Shown: positions 8,801 through 15,392 of the stretch, piece by piece
Layout of the letters: every line of letters starts with the position of its first letter
Numbering within the stretch: position 1 is the first letter of the stretch
Source: Gemmatimonadota bacterium
Lineage (GTDB): Bacteria; Gemmatimonadota; Gemmatimonadetes; Gemmatimonadales; GWC2-71-9
Reading direction: 5' to 3'
NCBI GenBank assembly: GCA_003221045.1
Contig: QHUC01000002.1
Coordinates: 1-39,386 of the forward strand
Length of the DNA: 39,386 bases
Notes under the pieces: model-generated
What the model was told of the DNA's origin: nothing
Seen by the model: the letters and a program-made list of their open reading frames with translations, nothing else
Database searches by the model: none
Translations under genes and position numbers: made by a program

Positions 8801-9612
8801 CAGTCGGCAGGAAACGCGCCGCGCGGAAAGATGCTCGCCGCGTTCCGCCACATCACGAGCTCGAGCTCGCGCGGCGGAAGCAGGCGCTCGAGGTAGCGCA
8901 GCTTGGCCCAACCGGTGTCGATGGTGAGGTCCGTTCCGAACAGCAGGCGCTCCGGACCGGCCGCGTCGAGGCATGCCTCGAGCATCCCCCCATCGACGCC
9001 ACTCCCCGACAAATCGATGTACACGTTGGGCACCCCGCCCGGCCCCCCGCGGATGGCCGCGAGCGAGTGCTGCCAGTCACCACCGCCGCCGATGTGGGCC
9101 AGGATGAACCGGACCTTGGGGTGGCGCGCGGCGAGCGCGCACAGCTCCGCGCCGTCCGACGCCTCCTGACCGGGCCAATCGTGGCGCCGGTGCTGCCACA
9201 CGTGGTGAAGTACGGGGACCCCCCGCTTCGCCGCCACCTCACAGATGGGGTCGAGCAATGCCTCGGTGGCGCGGCGGCTCGCCGCGAGCTTGATACCCAC
9301 CATGCCCGCGCCCAAGCAGCGCGCGATCTCGGCGCAGGCGTGCGCGGTGTAATTCGGATTGACCGTCACGTAGCCGCGCACGGCGTCCGGGTGGTCGTGC
9401 GCGAGGGCCAGCAACGCGTCGTTGCCGTATTCCAAATCCGGGGGCGAGGGGAAGTAGGTCGGCGACGTGCGACCGAAGCTCCCCAGGATCGACGCCACGT
9501 GAATCGTAATGCCGATCTTTCGTCCCGCCTCGAGCCGGCTGGCGTTCCGCTCGCGCCAATCCGCGCGGGGGGTGCGGTCGTGATAGAAATGGGCGTGGAC
9601 GTCAATGAGCAT
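8800..9612 (-). CDS. Metal-dependent amidohydrolase (PF04909 type)
   Basis: 270 residues from ATG at 9610-9612 (MLIDVHAHFYHDRTPRADW). Metal-binding pattern is complete: HAH on strand 1, VLHHVWQHRRHD, RFILAHIGGGGDW, and LLFGTDLTID with the strand-8 Asp. Members of this family hydrolyse or decarboxylate small cyclic or carboxylated substrates in the cytoplasm. It is the first gene of the minus-strand run to about 473, and its last base is shared with the start of a degenerate paralogue. The frame continues upstream to 9717, but the family N-terminus starts at the chosen Met. No clear Shine-Dalgarno was seen before it. Confidence 0.85.
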   Translation of the reverse strand: MLIDVHAHFYHDRTPRADWRERNASRLEAGRKIGITIHVASILGSFGRTSPTYFPSPPDLEYGNDALLALAHDHPDAVRGYVTVNPNYTAHACAEIARCLGAGMVGIKLAASRRATEALLDPICEVAAKRGVPVLHHVWQHRRHDWPGQEASDGAELCALAARHPKVRFILAHIGGGGDWQHSLAAIRGGPGGVPNVYIDLSGSGVDGGMLEACLDAAGPERLLFGTDLTIDTGWAKLRYLERLLPPRELELVMWRNAASIFPRGAFPAD

Positions 9613-9630
9613 GGCCAAATCTGGGTCGTA

Positions 9631-9651
9631 AGACGCCAAGACGCCAAGGCG
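9631..9651. repeat. Short tandem octamer AGACGCCA in divergent intergenic region
   Basis: AGACGCCA occurs twice head to tail and is followed by AGGCGC, within the 124 bp between the amidohydrolase start and the Yip1 gene. Sequences of the type CTTGGCGTCTTGGCG are frequent small repeats in several soil phyla. No promoter element could be assigned with confidence in the rest of this gap. Confidence 0.5.
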
Positions 9652-9736
9652 CAAGCCGTCCCTAGTCGCAAGATGCAAGAGGCGTCCCGGCGTCTGTATT
9701 GGCGACGTGACGGCCATTTCCTATTTTGTGCGGACC

Positions 9737-10468
9737 ATGCGTACGCCTCCGCCACCCCCTCGTCCGCCCGGACCGCCGCCGCGGGGACCGACGCCGCCCC
9801 GTGGTCCCACTCCGCCCAAGGCAGGGCCCCCACCCCGCCCGACGGTGAAACCCACGGCTCCCCGCCCCCGCGTCTCGCGGAAGCTCCCGGGCTGGCTGGC
9901 GCGTGCGCAGCGACTGATGTTCCAGCCCACCCAAGAGTGGGTGACGATCGCCGGCGAGTTCACCAGCGCGGGGCCGATCTACACCCGCTATCTCCTCCCG
10001 ATGGCGGCGATCGGCCCGATCGCCGCGACGCTCGGGGCGCTCCTGTTCGATGGCGAGCGCGGCAGCCTGCTGACGTTCGGTGTCGTCCCGATCAAGCTCG
10101 GGGCGGCGGTACAAGCGGGTGTGCTCGAGTTCGTCCTGAATCTCGTCGGTGTGTACGGTTTGGCGGTCGCGATCGACGTGATCGGAGCGTCGGTGGGGGG
10201 ACAACGAAACCGGGTGCAGGCGTTGAAGGTCGCGGCATACGGCAGTACGCCGTACTGGCTCGCCGGCGTGTTCGCCGTGTTCCCGAGAATCGAGCCTCTC
10301 GGCATGTTGATCGGGCTGTACAGCGTGCGTCTGTTTGCGCTCGGACTGCCGCCCGTCATGAAGGCGCCACGCGACCGGACGGCGGCGTACACGCTGTTGA
10401 CGAGCATCGCGGCCGGGCTGATCGTGCTCGTGATCACCGCCATCATCACCCAACTCGTCGTGAGCTAG
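9737..10468 (+). CDS. Yip1-family membrane protein with proline-rich N-terminus
   Basis: 243 residues from ATG 9737 (a GTG at 9707 would add ten). Residues 1-45 are a Pro/Arg-rich, probably disordered, cytoplasmic tail with PPRGPTPPRGPTPPKAG. Then ARAQRLMFQPTQEWVTIAGE matches the usual start of bacterial Yip1 domains, followed by about five membrane segments (YLLPMAAIGPIAATLGALLF; LEFVLNLVGVYGLAVAIDVI; YWLAGVFAVF; IGLYSVRLFALGLPPVM; SIAAGLIVLVITAIITQLVV). The family is integral to the membrane; its bacterial function is not known. It converges with the ABC permease gene, and the two stop codons share the palindrome CTAG at 10465-10468. Confidence 0.8.
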   Translation: MRTPPPPPRPPGPPPRGPTPPRGPTPPKAGPPPRPTVKPTAPRPRVSRKLPGWLARAQRLMFQPTQEWVTIAGEFTSAGPIYTRYLLPMAAIGPIAATLGALLFDGERGSLLTFGVVPIKLGAAVQAGVLEFVLNLVGVYGLAVAIDVIGASVGGQRNRVQALKVAAYGSTPYWLAGVFAVFPRIEPLGMLIGLYSVRLFALGLPPVMKAPRDRTAAYTLLTSIAAGLIVLVITAIITQLVVS

Positions 10469-11262
10469 CGCTGCTCCCGGAACGCCGCGCGCGCGACGCC
10501 ACCCTCGCGCGCCAACAGCGGCCCCGCCGCCGCGAGACCGGCGAGGGCGAACAGCGCGAGGGCGGCGCAATCGAGCGGGATCGGCAACTCGCCGCCGTAG
10601 CCCGAGTCGGCCCATCGGGCGAGCAGGGCGTGCTTCAGGAGGTCCACCCCGTAGGCGAGCGGATTCAGATGCGCGAGCACGTGCAGCACAGGTCCGAGGT
10701 GACGCACCGGGTATAGCGCGCCCGAGAGGAACAGCATCGGGAAGACCACGAAGTTCATCACCCCGGCGAAGTTCTCGATCGAACGCATCCCCGCCGCCAG
10801 CAGCACCCCCAGCGCTCCGAGCGCCAGGCCCGTGAGCACGATGGCCGCGAGGGCGAGCAGCGCTCCGCCGGGCGTCGGCGCGAGACCCACGACCGGCAAG
10901 AGGATCGCCGCGACGACGAGGGCCTGCGCCGTCCCGACGAGCGTGGCGCCCAGCGTCTTTCCGAGCGCGACGGTGCCCCGCCTGATTGGCGCGACCAGCA
11001 TCATTCGCAGCACGCCGGCATCGCGATCGATGACCGTGGACAGCGCCGCGAGGAGCGAGCCGAACATCACGACCATGCCGAGCAGCCCCGGAGCCATGTA
11101 CAGGCGGTAATCGATCTCGCTTCGCCCCGCGAAGACGGCGGCGAAGCCCGCTCCGGCAAAGATCAGCCACACGAAGGGGCGTGCGACGCTCGACAGGGCC
11201 CGGCCCCGCTGCCTCAGGAACCGCACGAATTCACGGACGACGATGCCGTACACCGCTCGCAT
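10465..11262 (-). CDS. ABC-2 type exporter permease, last gene of the pqq operon
   Basis: 265 residues, six membrane segments in the ABC-2 arrangement: SVARPFVWLIFAGAGFAAVF; MAPGLLGMVVMFGSLLAAL; a stretch around LVGTAQALVVAAILLPVVGL; LLALAAIVLTGLALGALGVL; FAGVMNFVVFPMLFLSGALY with the characteristic FLSGALYPV; and a C-terminal helix. It starts 2 bp after the ATPase stop, so the two subunits are almost certainly co-translated. ABC-2 pairs of this kind are known next to PQQ biosynthesis or PQQ-dependent alcohol oxidation genes in other bacteria. Export of PQQ or a related small molecule to the periplasm is plausible here but not shown. Confidence 0.9.
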   Translation of the reverse strand: MRAVYGIVVREFVRFLRQRGRALSSVARPFVWLIFAGAGFAAVFAGRSEIDYRLYMAPGLLGMVVMFGSLLAALSTVIDRDAGVLRMMLVAPIRRGTVALGKTLGATLVGTAQALVVAAILLPVVGLAPTPGGALLALAAIVLTGLALGALGVLLAAGMRSIENFAGVMNFVVFPMLFLSGALYPVRHLGPVLHVLAHLNPLAYGVDLLKHALLARWADSGYGGELPIPLDCAALALFALAGLAAAGPLLAREGGVARAAFREQR

Positions 11263-11264
11263 GC

Positions 11265-12017
11265 TCAGCTGGCGCCGGTCTGGGCCAGCTCGTGGCCGGT
11301 TCGCGCCAGAAACACCTCTTCGAGCGAGGCGACACCCGCCACCCGCTTGAGCTCGGCGGGCGTGTCGAGCGCGGCGAGCCGGCCCCGGTCCATCACCGCG
11401 ACGCGATCACACGGCTCCGCCTCCTCCACGTAATGCGTCGTCAGGAACACCGTGAGGCCGGAGGACGCGCGCAGGCTCCGGATCAGCTCCCACAGGGAGC
11501 GGCGGGCTCGCGGGTCCAGCCCCGCCGTCGGCTCGTCGAGAAACAGGATGCGGGGCTCATGAAGGATGCCCCGCGCAATGTCCGCCGCGCGACGCATGCC
11601 CCCCGAGAGGGACCGGACGGAATCGCGGCGCCGCTCGAAGAGCCCGAACCGTCGGAGCGCGGCTTCGATGCGGGCCGCGGCCTGGTGCTCGGGGAGATTC
11701 CAGAGGCGGGCCGCAAAGCGGAGGTTCTCTTCGACCGTGAGGTCACGATCGAGTGTGGTCTCCTGAAACACGAGCCCGATGTTGCGCCGGACCGCGAGGC
11801 CATCGACGCGGATGTCGTGACCGGCCACGCGCGCCGATCCGCGAGACGGGGCGAGCAGGGTGGCGAGGAGGTGGACGGTGGTGGTTTTGCCGGCGCCATT
11901 GGGGCCGAGAAAGCCGAAGAACTCGCCTTCCCGCACCTCCAGGTCGAGCCGATCGAGGGCGCAGACCGAGCCGAAATCCTTGCCAAGGCCGCGGGCGTCG
12001 ATCGCGGCGGCGGTCAT
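11265..12017 (-). CDS. ABC-2 exporter ATP-binding protein, in the pqq operon
   Basis: 250 residues from ATG 12015-12017, overlapping the pqqE stop as ATGA. Walker A GPNGAGKTTT, Q-loop VFQETTLD, signature LSGGMRRAADIARG, Walker B ILFLDEPTAGLDP and H-loop LTTHYVEEAE are all intact. It resembles the drug/polysaccharide exporter (CcmA/DrrA) class that works with ABC-2 permeases, and its partner lies 2 bp downstream. The overlap with pqqE means it is made together with the PQQ enzymes, which points to a role in PQQ or precursor export (inference). Confidence 0.93.
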   Translation of the reverse strand: MTAAAIDARGLGKDFGSVCALDRLDLEVREGEFFGFLGPNGAGKTTTVHLLATLLAPSRGSARVAGHDIRVDGLAVRRNIGLVFQETTLDRDLTVEENLRFAARLWNLPEHQAAARIEAALRRFGLFERRRDSVRSLSGGMRRAADIARGILHEPRILFLDEPTAGLDPRARRSLWELIRSLRASSGLTVFLTTHYVEEAEPCDRVAVMDRGRLAALDTPAELKRVAGVASLEEVFLARTGHELAQTGAS

Positions 12018-13138
12018 CCCTTCGCGGCGAGGGCGCGCGACGCGGGCGCCGCGCGGTAGGTCCACTGGCCGTCCGTCCGCCCCGCCGCCGAGTCGCGCTC
12101 TCCCTTCGCTACCACCGCGTCGATCAAGGGGCGATGCGGCGACAGCGAGCAAACCGGGTCAGTGACGGCGGCGTCGCCGGTCACGAGAAATGCCTGGCAG
12201 CGGCACCCACCGAAATCCTGCGCCTTGCGCGGGCACGACCGACACGGTTCGGGCATCCAGGCGTCACCGCGGAAGCGCGTGAACGCCTCCGAGTGCTCCC
12301 AGATCCACTCGAGCGGCCGGTCCCGCACGTTCTCGAATTTGAGCGTCGTGATCCGCCCCGCGGCGTGACACGGCCAGACCTCGCCGGCGGGGGTCACCGT
12401 CATGTATGCCCGCGCCCAGCCGCCCATACACGGCTTGGGATACTGCTCATGGTAGTCGGGCAGCACCCACACGATCTCGAGCCTGGTCCCGAGGCGTGCC
12501 CGCTCCCGCTGCACGACCTGCCACGCCTCATCGAGCTGGGCCTTGGTCGGCATGAGCGCGTCCCGGTTGTGCAGCGCCCAGCCGTAAAACTGCGTGTTCG
12601 CGAGCTCGATGCGCTCGGCGCCGAGCGACTCGGCCAGCCGAATGAGCGCTTCGACCTGATGGAGGTTCCGGCGGTGGAGGACGACGTTCACCGTGAGGGG
12701 AAATCCCAGGTCCCGCGTGTAATGGTACGCCGCGATCTTGTCCCGATAGGAGGCGGTGCCCGCCACCCGGTCGGACAGCTCTTCGTCCGCGCCCTGAATA
12801 CTGATTTGGACGTGATCGAGTCCCGCCGCCTTCAGGGCCGCGAGACGCTCCTTCGTGAGACGGTAGGCGGACGTGATGAGCGACGCGTATAAGCCGACGT
12901 CGTGCGCCGTGCGGATCAGATCCTCGAGATCGGGCCGTAGCGTAGGCTCGCCTCCCGAGAGACCCAACTGGAGGACGCCGAGCGCCTTCGCTTCGCGGAA
13001 CACCCGACACCACTCGGCCGTCGAGAGCTCCCCTTTGAAGCGCCCACCGGCGAAGTCCAGTGGATTCGAGCAATAGGGACACTGCAGCGGGCACTTGTAG
13101 GTGAGCTCCGCCAACAGCCAGAGCGGCTTAGGGTCCAT
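12014..13138 (-). CDS. pqqE: PqqE, radical SAM enzyme cross-linking PqqA Glu and Tyr
   Basis: 374 residues. The radical-SAM cluster motif is in LTYKCPLQCPYC (residues about 13-24), followed by LGLSGGEPTLRPDL. The C-terminal SPASM region carries the auxiliary-cluster cysteines: KPCMGGWARAYMTVTPAGEV, WPCHAAG, EPCRSCPRKAQDFGGCRCQA and DPVCSLSPHRPL. These are all expected for PqqE, which forms the carbon-carbon bond between Glu and Tyr of PqqA with help from PqqD. The start overlaps pqqD by 11 bp and the stop overlaps the ABC ATPase by 4 bp. Length is normal for the family. Confidence 0.97.
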   Translation of the reverse strand: MDPKPLWLLAELTYKCPLQCPYCSNPLDFAGGRFKGELSTAEWCRVFREAKALGVLQLGLSGGEPTLRPDLEDLIRTAHDVGLYASLITSAYRLTKERLAALKAAGLDHVQISIQGADEELSDRVAGTASYRDKIAAYHYTRDLGFPLTVNVVLHRRNLHQVEALIRLAESLGAERIELANTQFYGWALHNRDALMPTKAQLDEAWQVVQRERARLGTRLEIVWVLPDYHEQYPKPCMGGWARAYMTVTPAGEVWPCHAAGRITTLKFENVRDRPLEWIWEHSEAFTRFRGDAWMPEPCRSCPRKAQDFGGCRCQAFLVTGDAAVTDPVCSLSPHRPLIDAVVAKGERDSAAGRTDGQWTYRAAPASRALAAKG

Positions 13139-13406
13139 ACGTCACGAGCCCCTTGGCGGCCAGGCCCTCGAGAAACGCGCCGACGTCCGGCGCGAGACCG
13201 GTCGTCGCGTAGCGGCGCTCCAATGTCGCGACGATGTCCGCCAACGAGCGGGTCCCGTCGCACAACTTGAGTATCTCGACTCCGGTGGTGTTCAGCGTCA
13301 CGAGCCCTTCCGGGTACAGCAGGACATCCCGCCCGCGCACATCGTCCCGCGAGAGCCGTGCCTTCGGGTGCAGTCGCGGCGCGCGTGCGTCGGCCACGGC
13401 GCTCAC
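13128..13406 (-). CDS. pqqD: PqqD, PqqA-binding chaperone
   Basis: 92 residues from a GTG at 13404-13406 that overlaps the pqqC stop (GTGA). The family pattern is clear: PRLHPKARLSRDDVRGRDVL, then YPEGLVTLNTTGVEILKLCD and GTRSLADIVATLERRY, ending in FLEGLAAKGLV. PqqD is a winged-helix-like RRE protein that binds the PqqA peptide and delivers it to PqqE. Longer versions of the frame extend into pqqC and are not supported by the family length of about 90. Confidence 0.95.
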   Translation of the reverse strand: MSAVADARAPRLHPKARLSRDDVRGRDVLLYPEGLVTLNTTGVEILKLCDGTRSLADIVATLERRYATTGLAPDVGAFLEGLAAKGLVTYGP

Positions 13407-14143
13407 CGTGGGGTGCCGGGGAGCGGGCCGCGCTCCACCGCGTCGAGCAGGCACCACAGGACGTCGCACTTGAACTCGAGGGCCGCGACCGCACGCTCCT
13501 GCTCCGCGCGCCCCTGAAAGCGCTCAGTCACGAGCCCGAGGGCGTACTCCGCGTCCCGGGGGGCCTGGGTGAGCCGGTTCTTGAAGTATTGGAGGCCATC
13601 CGGATCGACCCACTTGTAGTGACTCAGCATGGCTGCGAGCCGCTCCTTCACGATGAGTGGAGCGAACATCTCCGTGAGCGAGGAGGCGACCGCCTCGAGC
13701 CAGGGCTTGAACCGGCAGAAATTCACGTACGCGTCGACGGCAAAGCGCACCCCGGGCAGGAGGTGCCGCTGGCTCAACAAGTCATCGCGTGGAACACCCA
13801 TTGCCTCGCCCAGCCGCAGCCACGCTTCGATCCCGCCCTCTTCTCCGGGACGCCCGTCGTGGTCGATGATGCGCTGAATCCACTGCTGGCGGACCTCGCG
13901 CTCCGGGCAGCTCGAGAGGATCAACGCATCCTTGACCGGAATACAGATCTGATAGTAGAACCGGTTCGCCACCCAGCGTTGCAGCTCTTCTCGAGACAGC
14001 TCGCCCGAGTGCATGCGCTGGTTGAAGGGATGGAGATGATGGTAGCGTCGCTCCAGCACGCCCCGCAGCCGGCGCACGAACTCATCGCGAGCCCACGGCT
14101 CCCCTCCCCCGACGGACGCCCGAGAAGCCGCGGGCGCGCTCAC
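13403..14143 (-). CDS. pqqC: PqqC, pyrroloquinoline-quinone synthase
   Basis: 246 residues from a GTG at 14141-14143 overlapping the pqqB stop (GTGA). Conserved blocks: YHHLHPFNQRMHSGELS, LQRWVANRFYYQICIPVKDA, RIIDHDG, GIEAWLRLGEAMG, VRFAVDAYVNFCR and MLSHYKWVDPDGLQYFKNRL. PqqC is a cofactor-less oxidase carrying out the final ring closure and eight-electron oxidation to PQQ in the cytoplasm. The open frame extends 185 codons further upstream, but that part is an antisense-like shadow of pqqB. The C-terminus is also typical of PqqC (FKCDVLWCLLDAVE). Confidence 0.96.
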   Translation of the reverse strand: MSAPAASRASVGGGEPWARDEFVRRLRGVLERRYHHLHPFNQRMHSGELSREELQRWVANRFYYQICIPVKDALILSSCPEREVRQQWIQRIIDHDGRPGEEGGIEAWLRLGEAMGVPRDDLLSQRHLLPGVRFAVDAYVNFCRFKPWLEAVASSLTEMFAPLIVKERLAAMLSHYKWVDPDGLQYFKNRLTQAPRDAEYALGLVTERFQGRAEQERAVAALEFKCDVLWCLLDAVERGPLPGTPR

Positions 14144-15051
14144 AGCTCGAACTCCATGCCGTCTTCGCCCACCTCGATCCCTGCCGCCCCTACCTGCGCA
14201 CGCTCTGCGGAGCCGTGGCTCAGGATCGGGTTCGTATTGTTGATGTGCACGTACACGATGCGCTTCGCGCCGACACGGGGGAGGAGCTCCAGGCTCCCCC
14301 CTCGCCCGCCTACCGGAAGGTGGCCCATCTCGCGCGCGGTAGGCGCATCGGCGGAGGCGCTCGCGTGACGCAGCTCGTCGTCCGACCAGAAGGTGCCGTC
14401 GAACATGAACAGATCCGCGCCGCCCGCGATCCGGCGCACGGCCTCGTCCACGCCACCCGCCGTGGGAACGTAAGCGAATGTGCCGCCGGTGCGCTCGTCC
14501 GTGATGCGCAGGCCGACGTCGAACGTCGCGGCTGGAGCTGAGCGGGCGTAGCGCGGTGGGCGTCGCGCCACGGCCGTCGCGGAGCAACACAGGCCGAGTG
14601 AGACGCCGGCGCCATCCGCGAGCGCGATCGGGCGACCTTCCTCGAGCGTCCGAGCGTCGACCCCAGAGTACGCCGACAGGACCCGATACAACGGCCACTC
14701 GGCGCCGAGGAGCGCGGTCACACCAGCAGGGGCGTACACGGGCAGCCGCGCAGCGCTCTCCCGCAGCAACAGAAGCCCGAGCGTATGGTCGATTTCACCA
14801 TCGGTGAGAACGACCGCGGCCACGGGCGAGCCTCGCTTGCGGCGGGGCCAGAGGTGCGGATGCATGGCGAGCTGGGTACGAAGATCGGGCGAGGCGTTGA
14901 GGAGAACCCACCGCTCGCCATCGGCACTGACAGCTACCGAGGATTGCGTGCGCCCAGTACCACTGGTTCGCGCCTCGGCGCAATTCGCGCAGCCACAGTT
15001 CCACTGCGGCACGCCACCGCCTGCCGCCGAACCGAGGATGATTATGTCCAT
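14140..15051 (-). CDS. pqqB: PqqB, metallo-beta-lactamase-fold protein of PQQ synthesis
   Basis: 303 residues. N-terminus MDIIILGSAAGGGVPQWNCG followed by CANC is diagnostic. Other family blocks: VVLTDGEIDHTLGLLLLRE, DGTFWSDDEL, PTAREMGHLPVGG, and YVHINNTNPIL near the end. PqqB is thought to hydroxylate the cross-linked precursor before PqqC acts. The start is secure from the family N-terminus, yet there is no Shine-Dalgarno at normal spacing. The ATG follows a 9-bp hairpin and U-run, while AAGGGAGG sits on the far side of the hairpin (15083-15090). Confidence 0.96.
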   Translation of the reverse strand: MDIIILGSAAGGGVPQWNCGCANCAEARTSGTGRTQSSVAVSADGERWVLLNASPDLRTQLAMHPHLWPRRKRGSPVAAVVLTDGEIDHTLGLLLLRESAARLPVYAPAGVTALLGAEWPLYRVLSAYSGVDARTLEEGRPIALADGAGVSLGLCCSATAVARRPPRYARSAPAATFDVGLRITDERTGGTFAYVPTAGGVDEAVRRIAGGADLFMFDGTFWSDDELRHASASADAPTAREMGHLPVGGRGGSLELLPRVGAKRIVYVHINNTNPILSHGSAERAQVGAAGIEVGEDGMEFEL

Positions 15052-15056
15052 TGAAC

Positions 15057-15083
15057 AAAAGGGCCGGGTTCTTCACCCGGCCC
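15057..15083 (-). terminator. Hairpin plus U-run between pqqA and pqqB (attenuator-like)
   Basis: On the minus strand GGGCCGGGT (15083-15075) pairs perfectly with ACCCGGCCC (15069-15061) around a 5-nt loop GAAGA, followed by TTTT (15060-15057). This is a textbook intrinsic terminator shape placed 6 bp before the pqqB ATG. A partial terminator here would give more pqqA than pqqBCDE transcript, as expected when the substrate peptide must exceed the enzymes. It may also matter for pqqB translation, because it separates AAGGGAGG from the start codon. Confidence 0.8.
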
Positions 15084-15107
15084 CTCCCTTAACCGTTGCG
15101 GCCTGGT

Positions 15108-15182
15108 TCAGGCGTTGCCGGCGTACGCGCCGACTTCCATCCCCAGCTCAACAACTGCGAATTCGGGTTTCGTCCAAGTCAT
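15108..15182 (-). CDS. pqqA: PqqA, PQQ precursor peptide (24 residues)
   Basis: ATG at 15180-15182 opens a 24-codon frame starting MTWTKPEFAVVEL and ending GMEVGAYAGNA. The Trp-x-Lys-Pro start and the Glu16-x3-Tyr20 pair are the hallmarks of PqqA; Glu16 and Tyr20 supply all the atoms of PQQ. A good ribosome site, GGAGG, lies 9 nt upstream of the ATG. The frame remains open for 59 codons upstream, but that part has no family similarity. It is followed by a terminator-like hairpin and then pqqB. No pqqF/pqqG protease gene is in the window, so peptide trimming must be done from elsewhere. Confidence 0.95.
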   Translation of the reverse strand: MTWTKPEFAVVELGMEVGAYAGNA

Positions 15183-15242
15183 TTTAGCGTTCCTCCGAGG
15201 GCTACAATGGTCGACCACTACTAGCGCTCGCCCCCTCACCTC

Positions 15243-15258
15243 CGCAGGGGATGTGCCA
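15243..15258 (-). promoter_or_regulatory. Sigma-54 (-24/-12) promoter for pqqA
   Basis: On the minus strand TGGCACATCCCCTGCG has a perfect TGGCAC -24 element, and the invariant GG (15257-15256) and GC (15245-15244) are separated by exactly 10 bp, as RpoN promoters require. The -12 box is CTGC instead of TTGC. Transcription would begin near 15232, giving about a 50-nt leader before pqqA. The palindromes at 15348-15380 and the NtrC-like gene directly upstream support the call. Confidence 0.75.
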
Positions 15259-15347
15259 GCAGGCTTCCAGCGTGGTCGAAACGTGCAACGCCATCCGCGA
15301 CTGACACTTAGTCCGGTACGCCCGGACTCTCTGAGGGTCTCCGTGTT

Positions 15348-15380
15348 GGGTGATATCACCCAATTAGGGTGAAATCACCC
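15348..15380. promoter_or_regulatory. Two tandem palindromic operators (probable enhancer sites)
   Basis: GGGTGATATCACCC (15348-15361) is a perfect 14-bp palindrome. GGGTGAAATCACCC (15367-15380) is the same site with one change, centred 19 bp away. They lie about 115-150 bp upstream of the predicted pqqA start, a normal distance for enhancer-binding proteins, and just past the stop of the NtrC-like regulator gene. Paired dyads are what a dimer of dimers of an NtrC-type activator would bind. Which protein binds is inferred. Confidence 0.75.
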
Positions 15381-15392
15381 ACCGATCTGGGC

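Noticed and set aside
9662-11170. 502-codon minus-strand frame across the Yip1 and permease region
   Set aside because: Arg-rich shadow with no domain pattern; Yip1 and ABC-2 membrane segments lie in other frames.
13407-13469. Longer pqqD reading from 13469
   Set aside because: PqqD proteins are about 90 residues; the extra N-terminal residues overlap pqqC out of frame and lack similarity.
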